From contig PUFA01000209.1 in assembly GCA_003508835.1 (NCBI GenBank), positions 1,467,001 to 1,531,000 on the forward strand: a stretch of 64,000 nucleotides of DNA. Direction: 5' to 3'. Below are positions 34,401 to 47,114 of the stretch, piece after piece. Under the pieces are notes generated by a model. The model ran no database searches. It was not told the DNA's origin and worked only from the letters and a program-made list of their open reading frames with translations. This DNA comes from Eonycteris spelaea. Taxonomy: Eukaryota > Chordata > Mammalia > Chiroptera > Pteropodidae. The translations under genes and the position numbers were made by a program. Numbering within the stretch: position 1 is the first letter of the stretch; the number at the start of each line of letters is the position of its first letter.

Positions 34401-37018
34401 TCAAATAAATTTTTTATTTGAATAATTTCATCACTATTGAAACGTTGAAAGAGTACACCCCTTCACCTAGATTGCACTAACTGTTAACATTTAGGGATAA
34501 TTTTTTTTTAACTCTCCAGTTTTATGTAATTATTAATATAAAGAATTGAGAATAATCCCAGATGATAATCATATGTAATTGAGAACAAACCCACTATGAA
34601 AAGGACAGCGCAAGATGAAGCAGATACACTAAGAAGGACAAAGATTAAAAAAAAAAAAAAAGAATGTCTTGGTGACACTGAGGATCCTGTATTTCATGCT
34701 GTGGCTACTATGAGATACACTGATATCATTATAATAAAATCACCTTTGGGATTTGAAGTAGTGTGACTTAGGAACTTGGTCCTTTCCATCAAAAGATTCA
34801 GGAATAATACACAGAGGCAATTAGATTCTACAGCCTCACCTCTAAATAAAAATGAAGCCAGGGCTTTACTGTCTTGAAAGATTGAGGTTATGTTAACAGA
34901 AATATATATTTAAAAAACAAAAAACAAAAAACAGAACCCATAAATTCCCAGGATAATGGCATTAAAGATAATGAGACCACATGCTAAACTAAGGTTTTGT
35001 GGAAGTAGCTACTGTGTTTTAAAGTAGACCGTTTTTCCATTAGTGAATTAAGTCAAATCTCACACAACACAGGCTCAGTACCAAGGACGGTGGGATCTTA
35101 GGATACATAAAAACATAAAATATAAGTTTTGCAGTTTTTGAAGGCTAATCATTTGCCCAGAAATGTACTTGAAATCTTTTCTTTGAGCTACAAACAAGCT
35201 AGTTTTCCCAAGCTATAATTATATGAATGAACTTTGAAAAAGGAAATTTAATAAACCCAAAATAATGTAAGATAAATTCAAGCCTCATTCTTTTATCTGT
35301 AAATTTACTTTAAGGAGAAAACACATTGTGTCAAAATTCAAAGGATAAAATTTTTCAAGCAAAATTAAACTTTCAAAATTCATACTCAACAAATACAAAG
35401 AATCCTTTGGAGAAAGGAAGGAATAGATTTATCAATTACAACAATATTTTCAGGAATTATATGAAAGGCAATGGAAATGCAGACATTTTGGTATTCTCTC
35501 CTCCAATGCAAAGAATGACACAATAGAGACAAACTTATGAGCCAAGAGAAATCTCCCTCTAGTTTACGTTGCTCTTGAGAGAATGCCATCTGGGGGAAAT
35601 GAGGATCAAAATGCCATAGGTTAGTAGCTGGAAGTGCAGGGTTTTTTGTGAAGGTGTGAAAATATTCCTCTGAATTCATGGAGACCTTAAAGCTGGTGAT
35701 ATCCTGGTTGCAAGTCAAAATTATAGATAAAATTTTACAAAGTTCGATGAGAAGAAATGATGGTTTAAAAAAAAACCAGTTAATTAGCTTCTGTATTTGT
35801 AGTTCATTGCTTTTAGAGCATCAGAAAAGGAGAAGAACTCCTTTAAAGGTTCCAATTTCCTGGACTCTGATATTTGGATGGGATCAGAGGCACAAAAAGA
35901 AAGAAATAAGAACAAAAATATTTTCTTACCAAATTAGCACCCTTATTGAATTATGTTAAGTGTCTCTAGGTTACCAAATTCCTTTTTAATACTCATCACT
36001 ATGTACGCTATTAATCAAACCCCAAATTACAAAGCCTCAAAACCTTGGAATCATAATTGGTTTCTCATCTCTGAAATTCCTCTCTGCAGGAAATCATTGG
36101 AAGAAGGAAGACGTGAGACTACTCACTGTGGCTAGCCAACAACAAAGTCACCAGCAAATTTGTCCCGATCCCTGGCAGCTGTACTCACAGGTGTCAGTGG
36201 CTTTCCTTTGTCATATCTTGCCACAAATCAGTAGGCTGGGCTTCTCTATCTCTGAGCAGTCAATTTAGCCCCGAATGGCAGATCCCCAGGCTGAGGCAGC
36301 CAGGCTGGGCCCTGCCCTGGCACAGCCAGCCAGCCCCATAGCAGGGTCCCTGCAGCCTGACAGACCAGTCCTGCATGGGAGAAGCTCCTGCAGTGGGAGG
36401 AGCACCCTGCCAGAGAATGGATGAGTCACACTCTAGGTGGCACACAGACTCTCACAAAAAGCAAAGGCTTCCCTTTTTTGGCAAGAGATCCAGAATTACG
36501 GTAGCGGCACAGGGTCTGTGGTACTTGGCCATAACTATTATCCTCCTCATGAATCTTCTGAAGCCACAAAATGGGATGTGGAAAACACAAAAGGTGCCTC
36601 TTTTGCCCACAGCTCTGCCTTTGTCTGACCTTCTAGTCACTAGGATTATGGCAGTATGGTTCTCTAACTGTTTCTGGTTGTCCCTAGTTCCAAGCACAAG
36701 ACAGCTTTGCAATTCCTAATCTCCTGTGATTAGATGGGGTCATACAAGTTTTCTGCAACAGTGACCAGTAATTCAACATGATAGCCATTCCATCAGCCTG
36801 GGGCCTTGAGTGACTGTGATAAGCAGAGGACCCTGCAGACCTATCATGAGTATGAGCAAAATATTACTCTTTATTGTTCTTAGCGACCAAACAGTGGGAG
36901 CTCTTTTTTACCTCAGCATAACCTAGTCTCTACTGATTGATACAAGGACCAAGGCTCTTAGAGGGCAACATGGACAGTGATGTATCTTTCTAATTTTGAA
37001 CACTTGAAATTCTTTTCC
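34401..37018. other. intergenic, unassigned
   Basis: No supported gene. It contains A runs at 34648-34661 and 35768-35775, and a GC-richer stretch at 36270-36420 with overlapping open frames but no recognisable domain or splice signals. Confidence 0.4.
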
Positions 37019-37039
37019 TTTTTTTTTTTTTTTTTTTTT
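37019..37039 (-). repeat. poly(T) run
   Basis: A run of 21 thymines, possibly the reversed tail of a retroposon that I cannot identify. Confidence 0.7.
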
Positions 37040-37799
37040 ACCATTCATGGACTTCCTAGGTCTTCTTAGCTCATGTTTCAAAACCACACTTATGTTTATC
37101 TAGGATGTGGCATTTTTCAAACCCTTACTAAGATCTTCAACATAGTAAGAGGAACCCCTATTTTTAACCCCACTGCTCCCTCTGTCCTCATTTTGCTTCC
37201 TGGATTGCTCTGAATCTTCTAGCAAGTGACCAAAGACTTGAGAATCACCTTCGGAGCTGAAATCCAATTACGTTCATTCATCAGAAGGGAAAATTAAATA
37301 TTTCCATTATGTGAATACTATATAACGAGGGTGCCATGTATTTGTGGCTATATCAATTTACATAAAATATGACCTCCAACCTTGCAGAGCTTACAGTCTA
37401 GTTGGGAAGAGAAGGGATATAAATGTGAGAAATGTGCAACGCCTTCTCTGCTAAGAGCTGAAGCAATAAGTCTAAAGCAGGGAAAAGGTGATGGAGACTA
37501 GTGGTCCAGGGCCACTTCGTGGAGCATGCAGGGCTGGGTCAGCCATTGAAGGACACATCCGGTTTATATTGAGCAAAATTTGACAGCAGGAAAAGTTGAG
37601 GGCTATTTATAGCTTATTTGTTCAATAAACTTTTATTGAGCATCTACTAGAGACCAGAAATGTAAAAGCTGGATCTTTTCTGGGAGATTATCCAAACTCA
37701 ACTCGCACTGCACAAATCAGAGAAAAAACTTGGCTATTATTATGCAGGACTCTCAACTTTTTAAAAGGAAAATAATGGCCTCAACTTAGTAAAGCAGAG

Positions 37800-38470
37800 C
37801 TCCCGAGCATGGTCCAGCCTTGTCACCCGTTGCTCCCTGACTCGTGTTACACACCGTTAATGCCTTACTATTTTCATCATGTTGTTTTAAGTCTCCAAGT
37901 TTCCGTGCATGTGTGCCCCGTGCCTGGGACAACCTTCCCACCTCTGTTTGCTGGCAAACAACTTGCCCTTGGTCATGATTCAACCCGACTGCCTCATTCT
38001 TGAGAAAGTCTCCTCCAAAGCCCGAGATGGAACAGAGTATCTCTTGTTTTGCATACATTTACCTAGTCACTAATTTTGCAATGTTGAAATTTGAATCTTC
38101 CCCTCTGAACTCATCTTTGCCAGAGTTGCGACCTACCCTGTCTTGTTCGTCTTGCTCTAGCTTAATGTAAAATTGGTTCACATTCCTTCTCTTTTCCATT
38201 GGCTTCTACTACAGCCCGAAGGGCCTCCTCCCATCTCCACCCATAGCTTCACCTAGCTGACTCATTCTTGTCCTCAAGTGTCTCCTCTACTGTCACATCT
38301 TCCATGACAAACTACCCTGGCCCAGTTTCCCCCTCCAGGGTACACGAGACTGGAACCACCTCATCATTTAGGTTTCAGTTCAAATGACATTCCCTTGGAG
38401 AAGCATTCCCTGATTTGGCAGTCATTATTTACCTACCCAAGGTCACTCTGTCATCTTTCTTGCCAAAAAC
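37800..38470 (+). mobile_element. L2 LINE 3' fragments
   Basis: GTGCCTGGGACAACCTTCCC, then CATCTCCACCCATAGCTTC, TTAGGTTTCAGTTCAAATGA and GAAGCATTCCCTGATTTG are forward L2 3' blocks, with a partial duplication of the order suggesting two insertions. Confidence 0.6.
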
Positions 38471-38659
38471 TTAGACTTGATGACTCAAAACTATTTTGAA
38501 CTAATTGTGGCAATACAAGTTCTATTTTCTGGTCACTGAATTAGATGTAGTCAGGTTACCATTTGTGCTCAATGAGTTTTAGGGTGAAGTCTGCTGGGGG
38601 AGAGATTTCTAAGTAGGATTTACACTAGTGAGCTACACTAGGGGAGAAAGTTCTCTTGC

Positions 38660-38940
38660 CCCTCTTCCTCCACCTTTTTTTTTCTGGCTTTGGAAACCAC
38701 AAGAGGATGTAATGCCTGCAGCTGTGGCAGCCATCTTGCAACCATGAAGCAACAAGCCTGAGGAAATGCCAACATGTTGAGAAACAGGGGAATAGAAGGA
38801 TGGGAAAAGCCTCAGTCCTTACATTACACCACTGAATTACTGAACCCACCCTGGATCGAAACATCTGGGCTTTTGACATAAATGTCACTGTTAGGTTTTC
38901 TACTACTTGAAGCCAAAGTAGATTAATTGATACCTTAACA
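38660..38940 (+). mobile_element. MaLR-like LTR fragment
   Basis: GCAGCCATCTTGCAACCATG, GAAGCAACAAGCCTGAGGAA and the end CTACTTGAAGCCAAAGTAG resemble the 3' half of MLT/MST-type LTRs. Diverged, with family uncertain. Confidence 0.5.
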
Positions 38941-39009
38941 CCTTATCTAAAGCAGCTCAATCTGTAATATATTTTCCTCACATATATCACTACTCAAAAT
39001 TAACATTCT

Positions 39010-39330
39010 TGGGAATGTTATTGGTTAATTGTTTTCCCCAGTGATTATGGGGCAGGAACCTTGTCAATTTTATCACTGCTGTATTTCCAGGACCGAATAG
39101 TGCCTGGTACTTTTAGGAGTTCAATAAATATGTGTTACATAAGTGGTTAGATGAAGGACTACCTCTGGTGACAACTCATTATTCCTTGTCTGTCTCATAA
39201 CAGATGTGAGCTCGTTTAGGTCACAGATCTAGATTTTACTTATTTGTATTTTCCCCCAAATTATCAGACTGCTTGGCATACAGTAAGAAATTAATAAGTA
39301 TTCAATAATGGCAACATATGCTCCCTGGAC
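39010..39330 (+). mobile_element. L2 LINE 3' end fragments
   Basis: GGGGCAGGAACCTTGTCAAT, CACTGCTGTATTTCCAGGAC and ATAGTGCCTGGTACTTTTAG, then TTCAATAAATATGTGTTAC. A second similar L2 end lies at 39205-39310 (TTGGCATACAGTAAGAAATT). Confidence 0.75.
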
Positions 39331-39724
39331 TCTTCCTTCAATAACCACCCCTCTATTTAGGATACAGCTCCTGAGCATCTGATATTGGACACCTTGGCAA
39401 AGCAATCCTGAACCATTGTTTTATGATAGTCGAGCTGACAAAAGAATTCTATAATAGAGTCTTAAACTGGCAAAAGGTCTTAGAGACTGGCCTTGTAGAC
39501 CAAACTTCCAGATGAATCAGTCCCAGTAATATAGAGCTGATCACCTCAGTAGACAGTACTTACAATCATGTTTCAACTGTATCATATGTGAGTGGGCTCA
39601 GATAGGCCTCTTTGTGATTAACAGCTGTTGTCAAGCTATTATCTATTCATCTGGTCTTTGAAACCCAGCCCTGAGAGAAATACCTTCTCCATATCTTCAC
39701 ACACAAGCTGAACCTGGCAAGGTT

Positions 39725-39910
39725 TAATTTGCCATATTTCACTGACTCTAAGATGCCACTGATTATAAGATGCCCATTGTTTTATGGACCACTAAGAAAA
39801 AGCAATGCTGACAAACTCTGAAACAATGCAAAAAAAACTATGGAACAATACTAGAATGTACCCCATTTCAGAGGCGCATCTTAGATTTGACACAATATAA
39901 AATATGACAG
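39725..39910. mobile_element. small DNA transposon with inverted ends
   Basis: CATATTTCACTGACTCTAAG at the left pairs with the reverse complement of CTTAGATTTGACACAATAT at the right, and an inner AAGATGCC/GCGCATCTT pair extends it. It is a non-autonomous palindromic element of about 180 bp. Family not named. Confidence 0.5.
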
Positions 39911-39979
39911 TTTCACTTTAAAATAATGAATACAGAACTCCACAGCCTTCCATTCACTTGGTCAGTCCTGCTGCGATTC

Positions 39980-40620
39980 ACTGACAGGCTTGTTTTTTCA
40001 TGATCCTAGATGACGAATGACATACATTCACTCTCTTCAAACCACTAATGAAACTTCTCCCCACCCCTTACGTTATCAGCCTCACCTCACATTTCACGGA
40101 GAAAACAGAAACTATCAGATGTCAACTCTATCCACTTCTATCCTCCAAACCTGCAAACCCACCTGCAAATACTCCCGCCTTTTCTTCCCTCCTGCCATAT
40201 TAGAGGAAGGGTATGTATTCCTGGCAAAACTTGTCCCTTCCCAGGAGCTCTATCCCCTTCTCCTCAGACTTTCTTCAGGACAGTATTCCTTAAGATTTCC
40301 TATTCCCTGCCTCATCAATTTCTCCCTCCACAATGGATCATTCCATTAATATTTTAATAGGCGTGAATATCTTCCTTCCTGAAACTAAAGTCTCCCTTAG
40401 TTCCTGCTGTCTCTGCCCCAAGTTTTCTTCTCCAATTATCCTTCTCCTGAGAACTGTCCATATGGGCTGTCTCCACTTTCTGACCTTACAATTCTCTCTC
40501 AATCTAGTTTTCTCTCCCTCATGCCTCTGCAAAGGTCACCAGTGTTCTCCAACGTAATAAAATCTGTATATTAATTCTGTTCTCTTCTTGCTTGATCTCT
40601 TGGAAGCATTGAACTCAGTT
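39980..40620 (+). mobile_element. L2 LINE ORF2-derived fragment
   Basis: The end has GCAAAGGTCACCAGTGTTCT followed by TCTTGCTTGATCTCTTGGAA and ACTCAGTTGGCCACTTCTCC, corresponding to the L2 reverse-transcriptase region words GTCACCAGTGACCT, TTGACCACTCC. It resumes at 42780 after a nested L1 block. Confidence 0.65.
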
Positions 40621-40624
40621 GGCC

Positions 40625-42350
40625 ACTTCTCCTTTTTTTGTGTATTTTTTGTTTGTTTTAAGTGAGCTGACCCCTTTCAGTATTTCCTGTAGCGCAGGCC
40701 TCATAATGGAGAATTCCCTCAATTTTTGTATGTCTAGAAAGGTCTTAATTTCTCTTTCATATCTAAAGGAGAGCTTAGCTGGATACATTATTCTAGGCTG
40801 GTAGTTCCTTTCACTTAATAGTTTAAATATTTGATTCCATTCCTTTCTGGCTTGTAAGGTTTGCTGAGAAGTCCAACGATAATCTAATGGGTTTTCCTTT
40901 ATAAGTTACTGTTTCTTCTCCTGGCTGCCCTGAGAATTTGTCTTTGTTGTTGATTTTTGATAACTTTAATACAATGTGTCTTGGTGAAGGCCTTTTGGGT
41001 TGAGATAATTGGGTGTTCTATTGACTTCTTGAATTCCAACTCCAGCTCATTCCTTATATTTGGGAAATTCTCATCAACTATTTGTCTGAAAATGCTTTCT
41101 AGTCCCTGCTCCTTTTCCTTGCCTTCGATAATGCCCATTATTCTTATGTTTCCTCTCCTGATGGTATCAGCTAGTTCTTGTATTTCTCTTTCATTATTTT
41201 TCATTCTTCAGTTTCTCTCTTCTTCCTTCTGATTTATTTCTAGATTTCTGTCTTCGATATCACTGATCCTTTCTCCATTTGGTCGACTCTATTTCCCAAG
41301 CTTGCTATTTCATTTTACAATTGCAGTGTGTGTGTTTTTTTTTTCTCCAGAAGATCTATTCTGTCCTTTTTGAGAGTTTCAATCTCCTTGCTCTGCTCAT
41401 CTAGCTGTTTTTGCAGTTCCCGAAATTGTTGATATGATTCGTTTCAGAACTCACTAAGTTTTTTCAGAAGTACCATCCTAATTCTCTGCCATTTAAGTTG
41501 CATATTTCTATGCCCATAAGCTTATTTTCTGGAGATTTTTCTCTTTCTTTCTGAGATGCCTTTTCACCTTGGTTGTTCATGGTGTTTTATGGACTATTTC
41601 TGCTGGGCATTAATGGGAGTGTATATTACTGTTTTTCCAGAAAGATTATTATTTAAAAGTCCCCTTTAGCCTGCTGCAAAGATGGCGCTTTTCTTTAGGT
41701 TTCCAGTAGGTGATATCTCAGCCTCTTGGATCCCTGCTTTATATAAAACCTTAATAATGCCTTTTTATTTTCTTGTAGATATTTAATCACACTCACTAAC
41801 CTCAGTTTCAGTCCCTGTCAGTGTCAGCGACAGTCTCAACAGCATTTGCTCAGATTCACCTGGGGCTCCGTGGTGATCGGTCTTGGAGGGTGTAGTGGGG
41901 AGGGGCCCTCTGGGTTGGAGGTTGGAGGCTATGTTTCAGCGTCAGTTTTGCAACTGGGGCCTGGTAAAAATCAACTGTTATTTCTCTGTTCCACTTCTCT
42001 GCCTTCTGCCCTGATGACTGGACTTTGCCACTGGCCATGTGGAGCTCACAGCACTCCCAGGCAGGGATGTTCAGGGAACTTGCCAAACCTTCTTCCCTGC
42101 TGCTCCTTGTGCAGGGAGCTCCAGCAACTGCGAGAGGCAGCTTCTTTATTTCTCCCAGTCCACCACTCAACACCCGGGGTTCTGATCTGTGGTAGCTCTT
42201 ATACGTAGATCCCACATTCAGACATGCTGGTGTGCAGTTTGGGTGTCTTTTGTTGAGTTTAGATGTTCAGCTTATTGTTGTTTCAAGAGGAGAGATCTGA
42301 GTACGTCTCTCTCTCTGCATGTTTCTCCAAAACTTAGTTCTCCCTTTTTT
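40625..42350 (-). mobile_element. L1 LINE 5' end: 5' UTR and partial ORF1
   Basis: On the minus strand an ATG near 41580 opens MNNQGEKASQKEREKSPEN, typical of laurasiatherian L1 ORF1p. The ORF1p RNA-binding region is open at 41204-40899 (QELADTIRRGNIRIMGIIEG, then ENFPNIRNELELEFKK). A frame break lies between these parts. 41600-42350 is the GC-richer L1 5' UTR. The element stops around 40625 inside ORF1 and lacks ORF2 and its tail, the opposite of the usual 5' truncation, so it is probably a rearranged piece. Confidence 0.8.
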
Positions 42351-42359
42351 GAAGCACCT

Positions 42360-42775
42360 TTCCTTTTTATTTTTTAATTGTGAAAAATATGCAACAGAAA
42401 ATTAACCGTTTTTAACATTCAGTAGTGTTAAGTATGTTCACATTTTTGTGCGGTAGATCTCTAAACTTTTTCATTTTGCAAAACTGGAACTCTATGGCCA
42501 TTGAACAATAACAATCCATCAACCCCTCATCCAACTTCTGGTAACCGCCATTCTACTTTCGGTTTCTAGGAGGGTAACTTCTTTAGATAACTTATGTAAG
42601 TAGAATCATACAGTATTTGTCTTTTTGTTACTAGTTCATTTCACTCAGCATAATTTCCTCTTGGTTTTTCCATGTTGTAACACGGACAGGGTTTCTTTCC
42701 TTTTCAAGGCTGACTAATATTCCATTGTGTATATGTATCACATGTTTATCCATTCATCCATCAGTGGACATTTGG
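42360..42775 (-). mobile_element. L1 3' end fragment
   Basis: Reversed L1 text: GGATGAATGGATAAACATGT, TATACACAATGGAATATTAG and GGGTTGATGGATTGTTATTG, ending in an A-rich tail (on the minus strand) at 42365-42375. It abuts the L1 5' piece. Confidence 0.85.
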
Positions 42776-42779
42776 TATT

Positions 42780-43960
42780 TTGAAACTCTTTCTTTCTAAA
42801 TTCACATGTTCCTCACATTCTGATTTCCTTTCTGGTCTCTTTTCTACAACTTCTGAATATAGAGTTTCCCAAGGCCTCTCTTATCTCTCTTCTTCACTCC
42901 CTCCCCTCCTCACTCTTTTCCATATTCACAGCTTAGATCTCCAAGCCACATTTCTCTTCTAAGTTCCACATTCACATGTCAGCAAGTCCTATGATTTCTT
43001 CTTCAAAATATATCTCAAATATGCTTATTTCTTTCTACCTCCACTCAGCCTAGGTTGAATTCTTCTCTTGCCCACATTAATACGAATGCTTTCTTACTGT
43101 CTCCCTGATTTTACCCTTGCCCCCTTCCGATCTGTTTTTCAGAAATCTCAAACATATTCAATCATATCATTTCCCAGAATAAAATCCATTTTCATTGTAC
43201 TTAGAAATAGGTCTGTGTGCCTCATAAGGCCTATAAGACCCAGATAACTGGGGACTTGCCTTCCTCTCCAGTCTCACCTTGAGCCTCTCTTCCTCTGTTC
43301 ACTCAGGTGCACAGAGCCTCCTTTCAACTCCAAAAATATACCAAACTATTTTCCACCTCTGGGCCATTATGCATCTTGTTTCTTCTGACTAGGATCACTG
43401 TGTCATGCCTCCTTCTCCCCATTCCCTTGCCCACACTATTTTCTTCAACACCAACACATGCAGACACACCACACACACACACACACACACACACCACACA
43501 CACCAACATTCTTTGTGGGATTAGCCATTTCTCCTCTCCAGCATGCCAAATAGACTAAGATGAGGAAAGAGAGATATTGGGAGCAAACCTTCAGAAAGCC
43601 TTCACTCTCAGGGTCACAAAAGTGCCCTACCAGCACCAGCATGACACACAGTGGGTATCTCTTTAAATTTTGTGCCTGAGACCTTCTCCTGCTTCTTCTT
43701 GGACCAGCCTTGCTCCTCTCTTGGGCTTAAGCTCCAATATACCTGTGAGGAGGCCTTCTTTGACCATTTCTTCTAAATAGGTTTCCCCAAACTTCTACCC
43801 ACCAACCCCATAATCCTAAATTACTGTACCCTATTTGTTTCTCACAATTCATTTATTCCAACATAATTATCTACATATTTATTTATTTGAAGGTTGTCTG
43901 TCTGTTTATCCTCCCTCCCCAGGAAAACAAGAGCTGTACACACAGAGTAAATGTTTAGTT
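42780..43960 (+). mobile_element. L2 LINE 3' region, continued
   Basis: CAAGCCACATTTCTCTTCTA, AATATATCTCAAATATGC, TAAAATCCATTTTCATTGTA, GGCCTTCTTTGACCATTTC and CATATTTATTTATTTGAAGG follow L2 order from ORF2 into the 3' UTR. It continues the 39980-40620 fragment, so both L1 pieces are nested inside an older L2. Confidence 0.65.
43465..43503 (+). repeat. (CA)n microsatellite
   Basis: ACAC run interrupted by two CC dinucleotides, inside the L2 remnant. Confidence 0.95.
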
Positions 43961-45840
43961 TTAAACGCATTTAATAGCCACAATTACTTCAACATCCTTG
44001 AAAAAACATGGCTCCAAATTCTATCAGTCTGTGGTCACCTGATTCTGCTTTTGGAGTTGGAGCAGGCAGGAGAGAGAAGAGATGCCGCAGGACTGACATG
44101 AGAAATAAATTTTCTGTGAGCTTTTTGAATTTCCAAGGATGAAAATAATTAAGGATTACTAGTCCAAGATTCTCAGAAGGATCCAAAAAATCTTGACACT
44201 TAACCAAATATTCAAAATGTAAAGGCAATCTGGTATGATATAGAGGCCTTATTTTTGACATGATACAAAAAAACTTTTGTTTCATACATAAGAGCAACTT
44301 TTCGTGTTTTATATGTCAACTGCCCAAAAGACCACCAGGAAAATCTATTGATCAAGTAAAACCAAAACTATTAGGTCTAAACACCTTGACAGTCTAGTAA
44401 GGTTTCAGAAGAGGGAGGTTGAGGTCCGGGGAATGGGGGATAATTATAAAGTTTTCAAGCCTTGAAGACTGAAGAACTGGTTGGGATAGGACAGAGTTTA
44501 TGGCATAATGGCTTGGCTAAGTGAGCACTACACTGGAAAGGTTTTCAATGAGTCTTTATGAGCAATCTGCTACTCTTGGTAATAAGCTATTTACATGGTT
44601 CAGAGCTTATCTTCCAGGGCTTAATACTTCCTGAAGAGCCAGTACCTAAGCTACTTTTGCTTATTTTGTGTGTGTGTTATTTCCCACTGGACAGGAAGAA
44701 ATGTTCACTTTCATTATTGTTTCACACAGGTTTGAATTCTCAGCCATTGGAAAACATGTAAAGTTCTAAAACTCACCCTCGCAATTTTAACTTACATTCC
44801 CTATTCTTTACTCACTCCTTCCCCTCAACTCCATTGTTTAAGAAGCCAATAACCTCATTTCTCATCTTAATCACTAAATAGGCTTTTAGGCTCCAATTTG
44901 ATCAGCAGGGGATGTTATTAATTTTCTCTATGGTGTTATTATCTACCACAAAATTAGCCAGCTGGCTAGCTTTAAGAGGTTAGTTGCTGTGATGGTAAAT
45001 TATTCCCAGGGGTAAAGTGTTTCCTTTTCATCATATTCATCAATTCACCTCAAGCCACCCCCTTGTTTTCTTTTTTAAGGGACCGGTCCTGGCAGCTGAT
45101 TTCCTGCGTTGTTTAATATTTACTGACCGCTCCAATTCTCTTTTACTTCCAGAAGGACCTCGCAGGACCTTTATTCAGTGTGGATGCTACTGTTCTGGCT
45201 TGGCACCCTGCAGGTTTCAGCCTTAGGCGAAGGTCTCTAGTCACACCTGCTTCCTGCCTTTACAGGAATTGGTGGACTCGCAGATAGATACTATTGACTT
45301 ATTGACTGTGGAAGTCTTCTTTAAGATAAGCAATATGAATACTCTAAAGAGGAGATAAAACCAACTGTTCACATAGGTGGAATTAAGGGCAAGAAGGCGC
45401 AACACTACCTTTTTAATGTATATTGAGAGATGTTAGCGTTAGAAGCTCTTAAAATTCAAGTTCTTAATTTTTCAGTTGAAGAAACAGGTCCAAAAGATGG
45501 AATCTAGTCAAGGTCTCTGAGATGAGGAACACAAGACCAGGTTTGAATCCGGATCTCAACGCTTATCTCCTTGTTCAAGAGTAGAAAAAAGCTGCTCAGT
45601 AGTGAGTAAAAATACTGAAACGCAAGCTTTCCTTTGCCCTTTCTGTTGTCGGTATATCCTGTCTTGAAAACTTTATTTTACAAAAAAAGGTTTAGTTCTT
45701 ATTAATTTGATTTAGTGTCATAAAAGCCCCCTATGGAGTCCTAAAATAGTCTATTATAGGCTATAGAAGCATATAAATTCTTTAAAACTGTATCAAAATT
45801 GGGTATGTTGTATGTGCATTAGTGAATGCACATACACACA
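43961..45840. other. intergenic, unassigned
   Basis: No supported gene or clear repeat. Open frames of 60-100 codons lack domain features. Confidence 0.4.
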
Positions 45841-45843
45841 AAT

Positions 45844-45934
45844 ACTCTTTATATTTCAAGTATAAAGGGTTTTAATCTAAGTAATTAGAAGCCTACCACC
45901 TGCTGGAAGGGCTAGGGAGTAACAGCAGAAAGCT
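45844..45934 (+). repeat. dispersed repeat, copy A
   Basis: About 90 bp closely matching 48569-48657 in the same orientation, sharing AAGTATAAAGGGTTTTAATC and TGCTGGAAGGGCT. Probably part of an LTR or LINE that I cannot name. Confidence 0.7.
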
Positions 45935-45940
45935 CTCAAC

Positions 45941-46291
45941 AAAAAAAGAAGAAGAGGAAAAAGAAAGAAGAATAGGAGGAGGAGGAGGAGGAGGAGGAGG
46001 AGGAGGAGGAGAGGAGGAGGAGGAGGAGGAGGAGGAGGAGAGAAGAGGAGGGAGGAGGAGGAGGAGAAGAAGAAGAAGAAGAAAAGAAGAAGAAGAAGAA
46101 GAGAAGAAGAAGAAGAGAAGAAGAAGAAGAAGAAGAAGAAGAAGAAGAAGAAGAAGAAGAAGAAGAAGAAGAAGAAGAAGAAGAAGAAGAAGAAAAGAGG
46201 AAGAAGAAAAGAAAGGAAGGAAGGGAAGGAAGGAAGGAAGGAAGGAAGGAGGAAGGAAGGAAGGAAGGAAAGAAGGAAGGAAGGAAAAAAG
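45941..46291 (+). repeat. 350-bp pure purine microsatellite
   Basis: Ordered blocks: A-rich GAA start, (GGA)n at about 45975-46060, (GAA)n at about 46066-46195 and (GGAA)n at about 46213-46288. The minus strand therefore translates to artefact Ser/Pro/Leu/Phe homopolymers. Directly follows dispersed-repeat copy A. Confidence 0.97.
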
Positions 46292-46369
46292 AACTGCCAG
46301 GGGGTTCTCAAAGCATAAAGACCCATTGCACACCAGAACTTGATTTTCGAAAAGACACATTTATGCCTA

Positions 46370-46455
46370 CTCCATCCCTTACCAGCTATGTGAACTTGGT
46401 AAAATTAGTTAACCTCTCCTTTCCTTAGTGGGCTCATCAGCAATGGGATGTGGTG
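46370..46455 (+). mobile_element. MIR SINE fragment
   Basis: CCAGCTATGTGAACTTGGTA and TTAGTTAACCTCTCCTTTCC are forward MIR blocks. Confidence 0.6.
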
Positions 46456-46777
46456 ATATATCCACTCAGTGTTTATTGTCCCCTTTTTCATAATTAACAA
46501 GCCCTGATTTTTTTCCCCAGAATTGTAACGTGCTCTGTTAAAATACGTACCTTCCTACAGACCCTTGTCACTAGAGTTGAGGATATGATCAAGTTGTCTG
46601 GTCAATGAGATATTAATTGAAGATACCAGGTAAGGCTTTGGGAAAAGTTATTGTTTTTCTCATTAAAAGAAAGTGGGGTTGAGAGGAGCAGACTCAGCTG
46701 GTCTACTCACCTTTTTTCCCTCTTTCTACCTGGGATTCAAATGCGATACAAACAACAACAACAACAACAAAAACATG

Positions 46778-47114
46778 CAATACAGTTATGCACCACTTTA
46801 CCACAGGGATGCATTCTGAGAAATGCATCATTAGGCAATTTTGTAATCAGACAAACGTCATGGAGTGCACTTACACAAACTTAGATGGTGTAGCCTACCA
46901 CTGTAATTTTGTGTGCTATATTTTATACAACTGCCAGTGCAGTAGGTTTGTTTACACTAGCATCAGCACAACACATGAGTAATGTGTTGTGTTACAATGT
47001 TATGACAGCTACAATGTCATTAGGCAATAGAATTTTTCAGTCCCATCATAATCTCATGGGATCACCACTATATATGCATCGTTGACTGAAATGTCATTAT
47101 GTGGTGAGTGACTA
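46778..47114 (-). mobile_element. Tigger/mariner-type non-autonomous element
   Basis: ACAGTTATGCACCACTTTAC at the left and GTCATTATGTGGTGAGTGAC at the right are diverged inverted repeats. The middle has GCATCATTAGGCAATTTTGT and TGTAGCCTACCACTG words of a common TcMar element, in reverse. Preceded by an (AAC)n run at 46750-46775. Confidence 0.75.

Noticed and set aside
45877..46360. Two long minus-strand frames of about 150 codons
   Set aside because: They are translations of the purine microsatellite (runs of Ser, Pro, Leu, Phe), not proteins.
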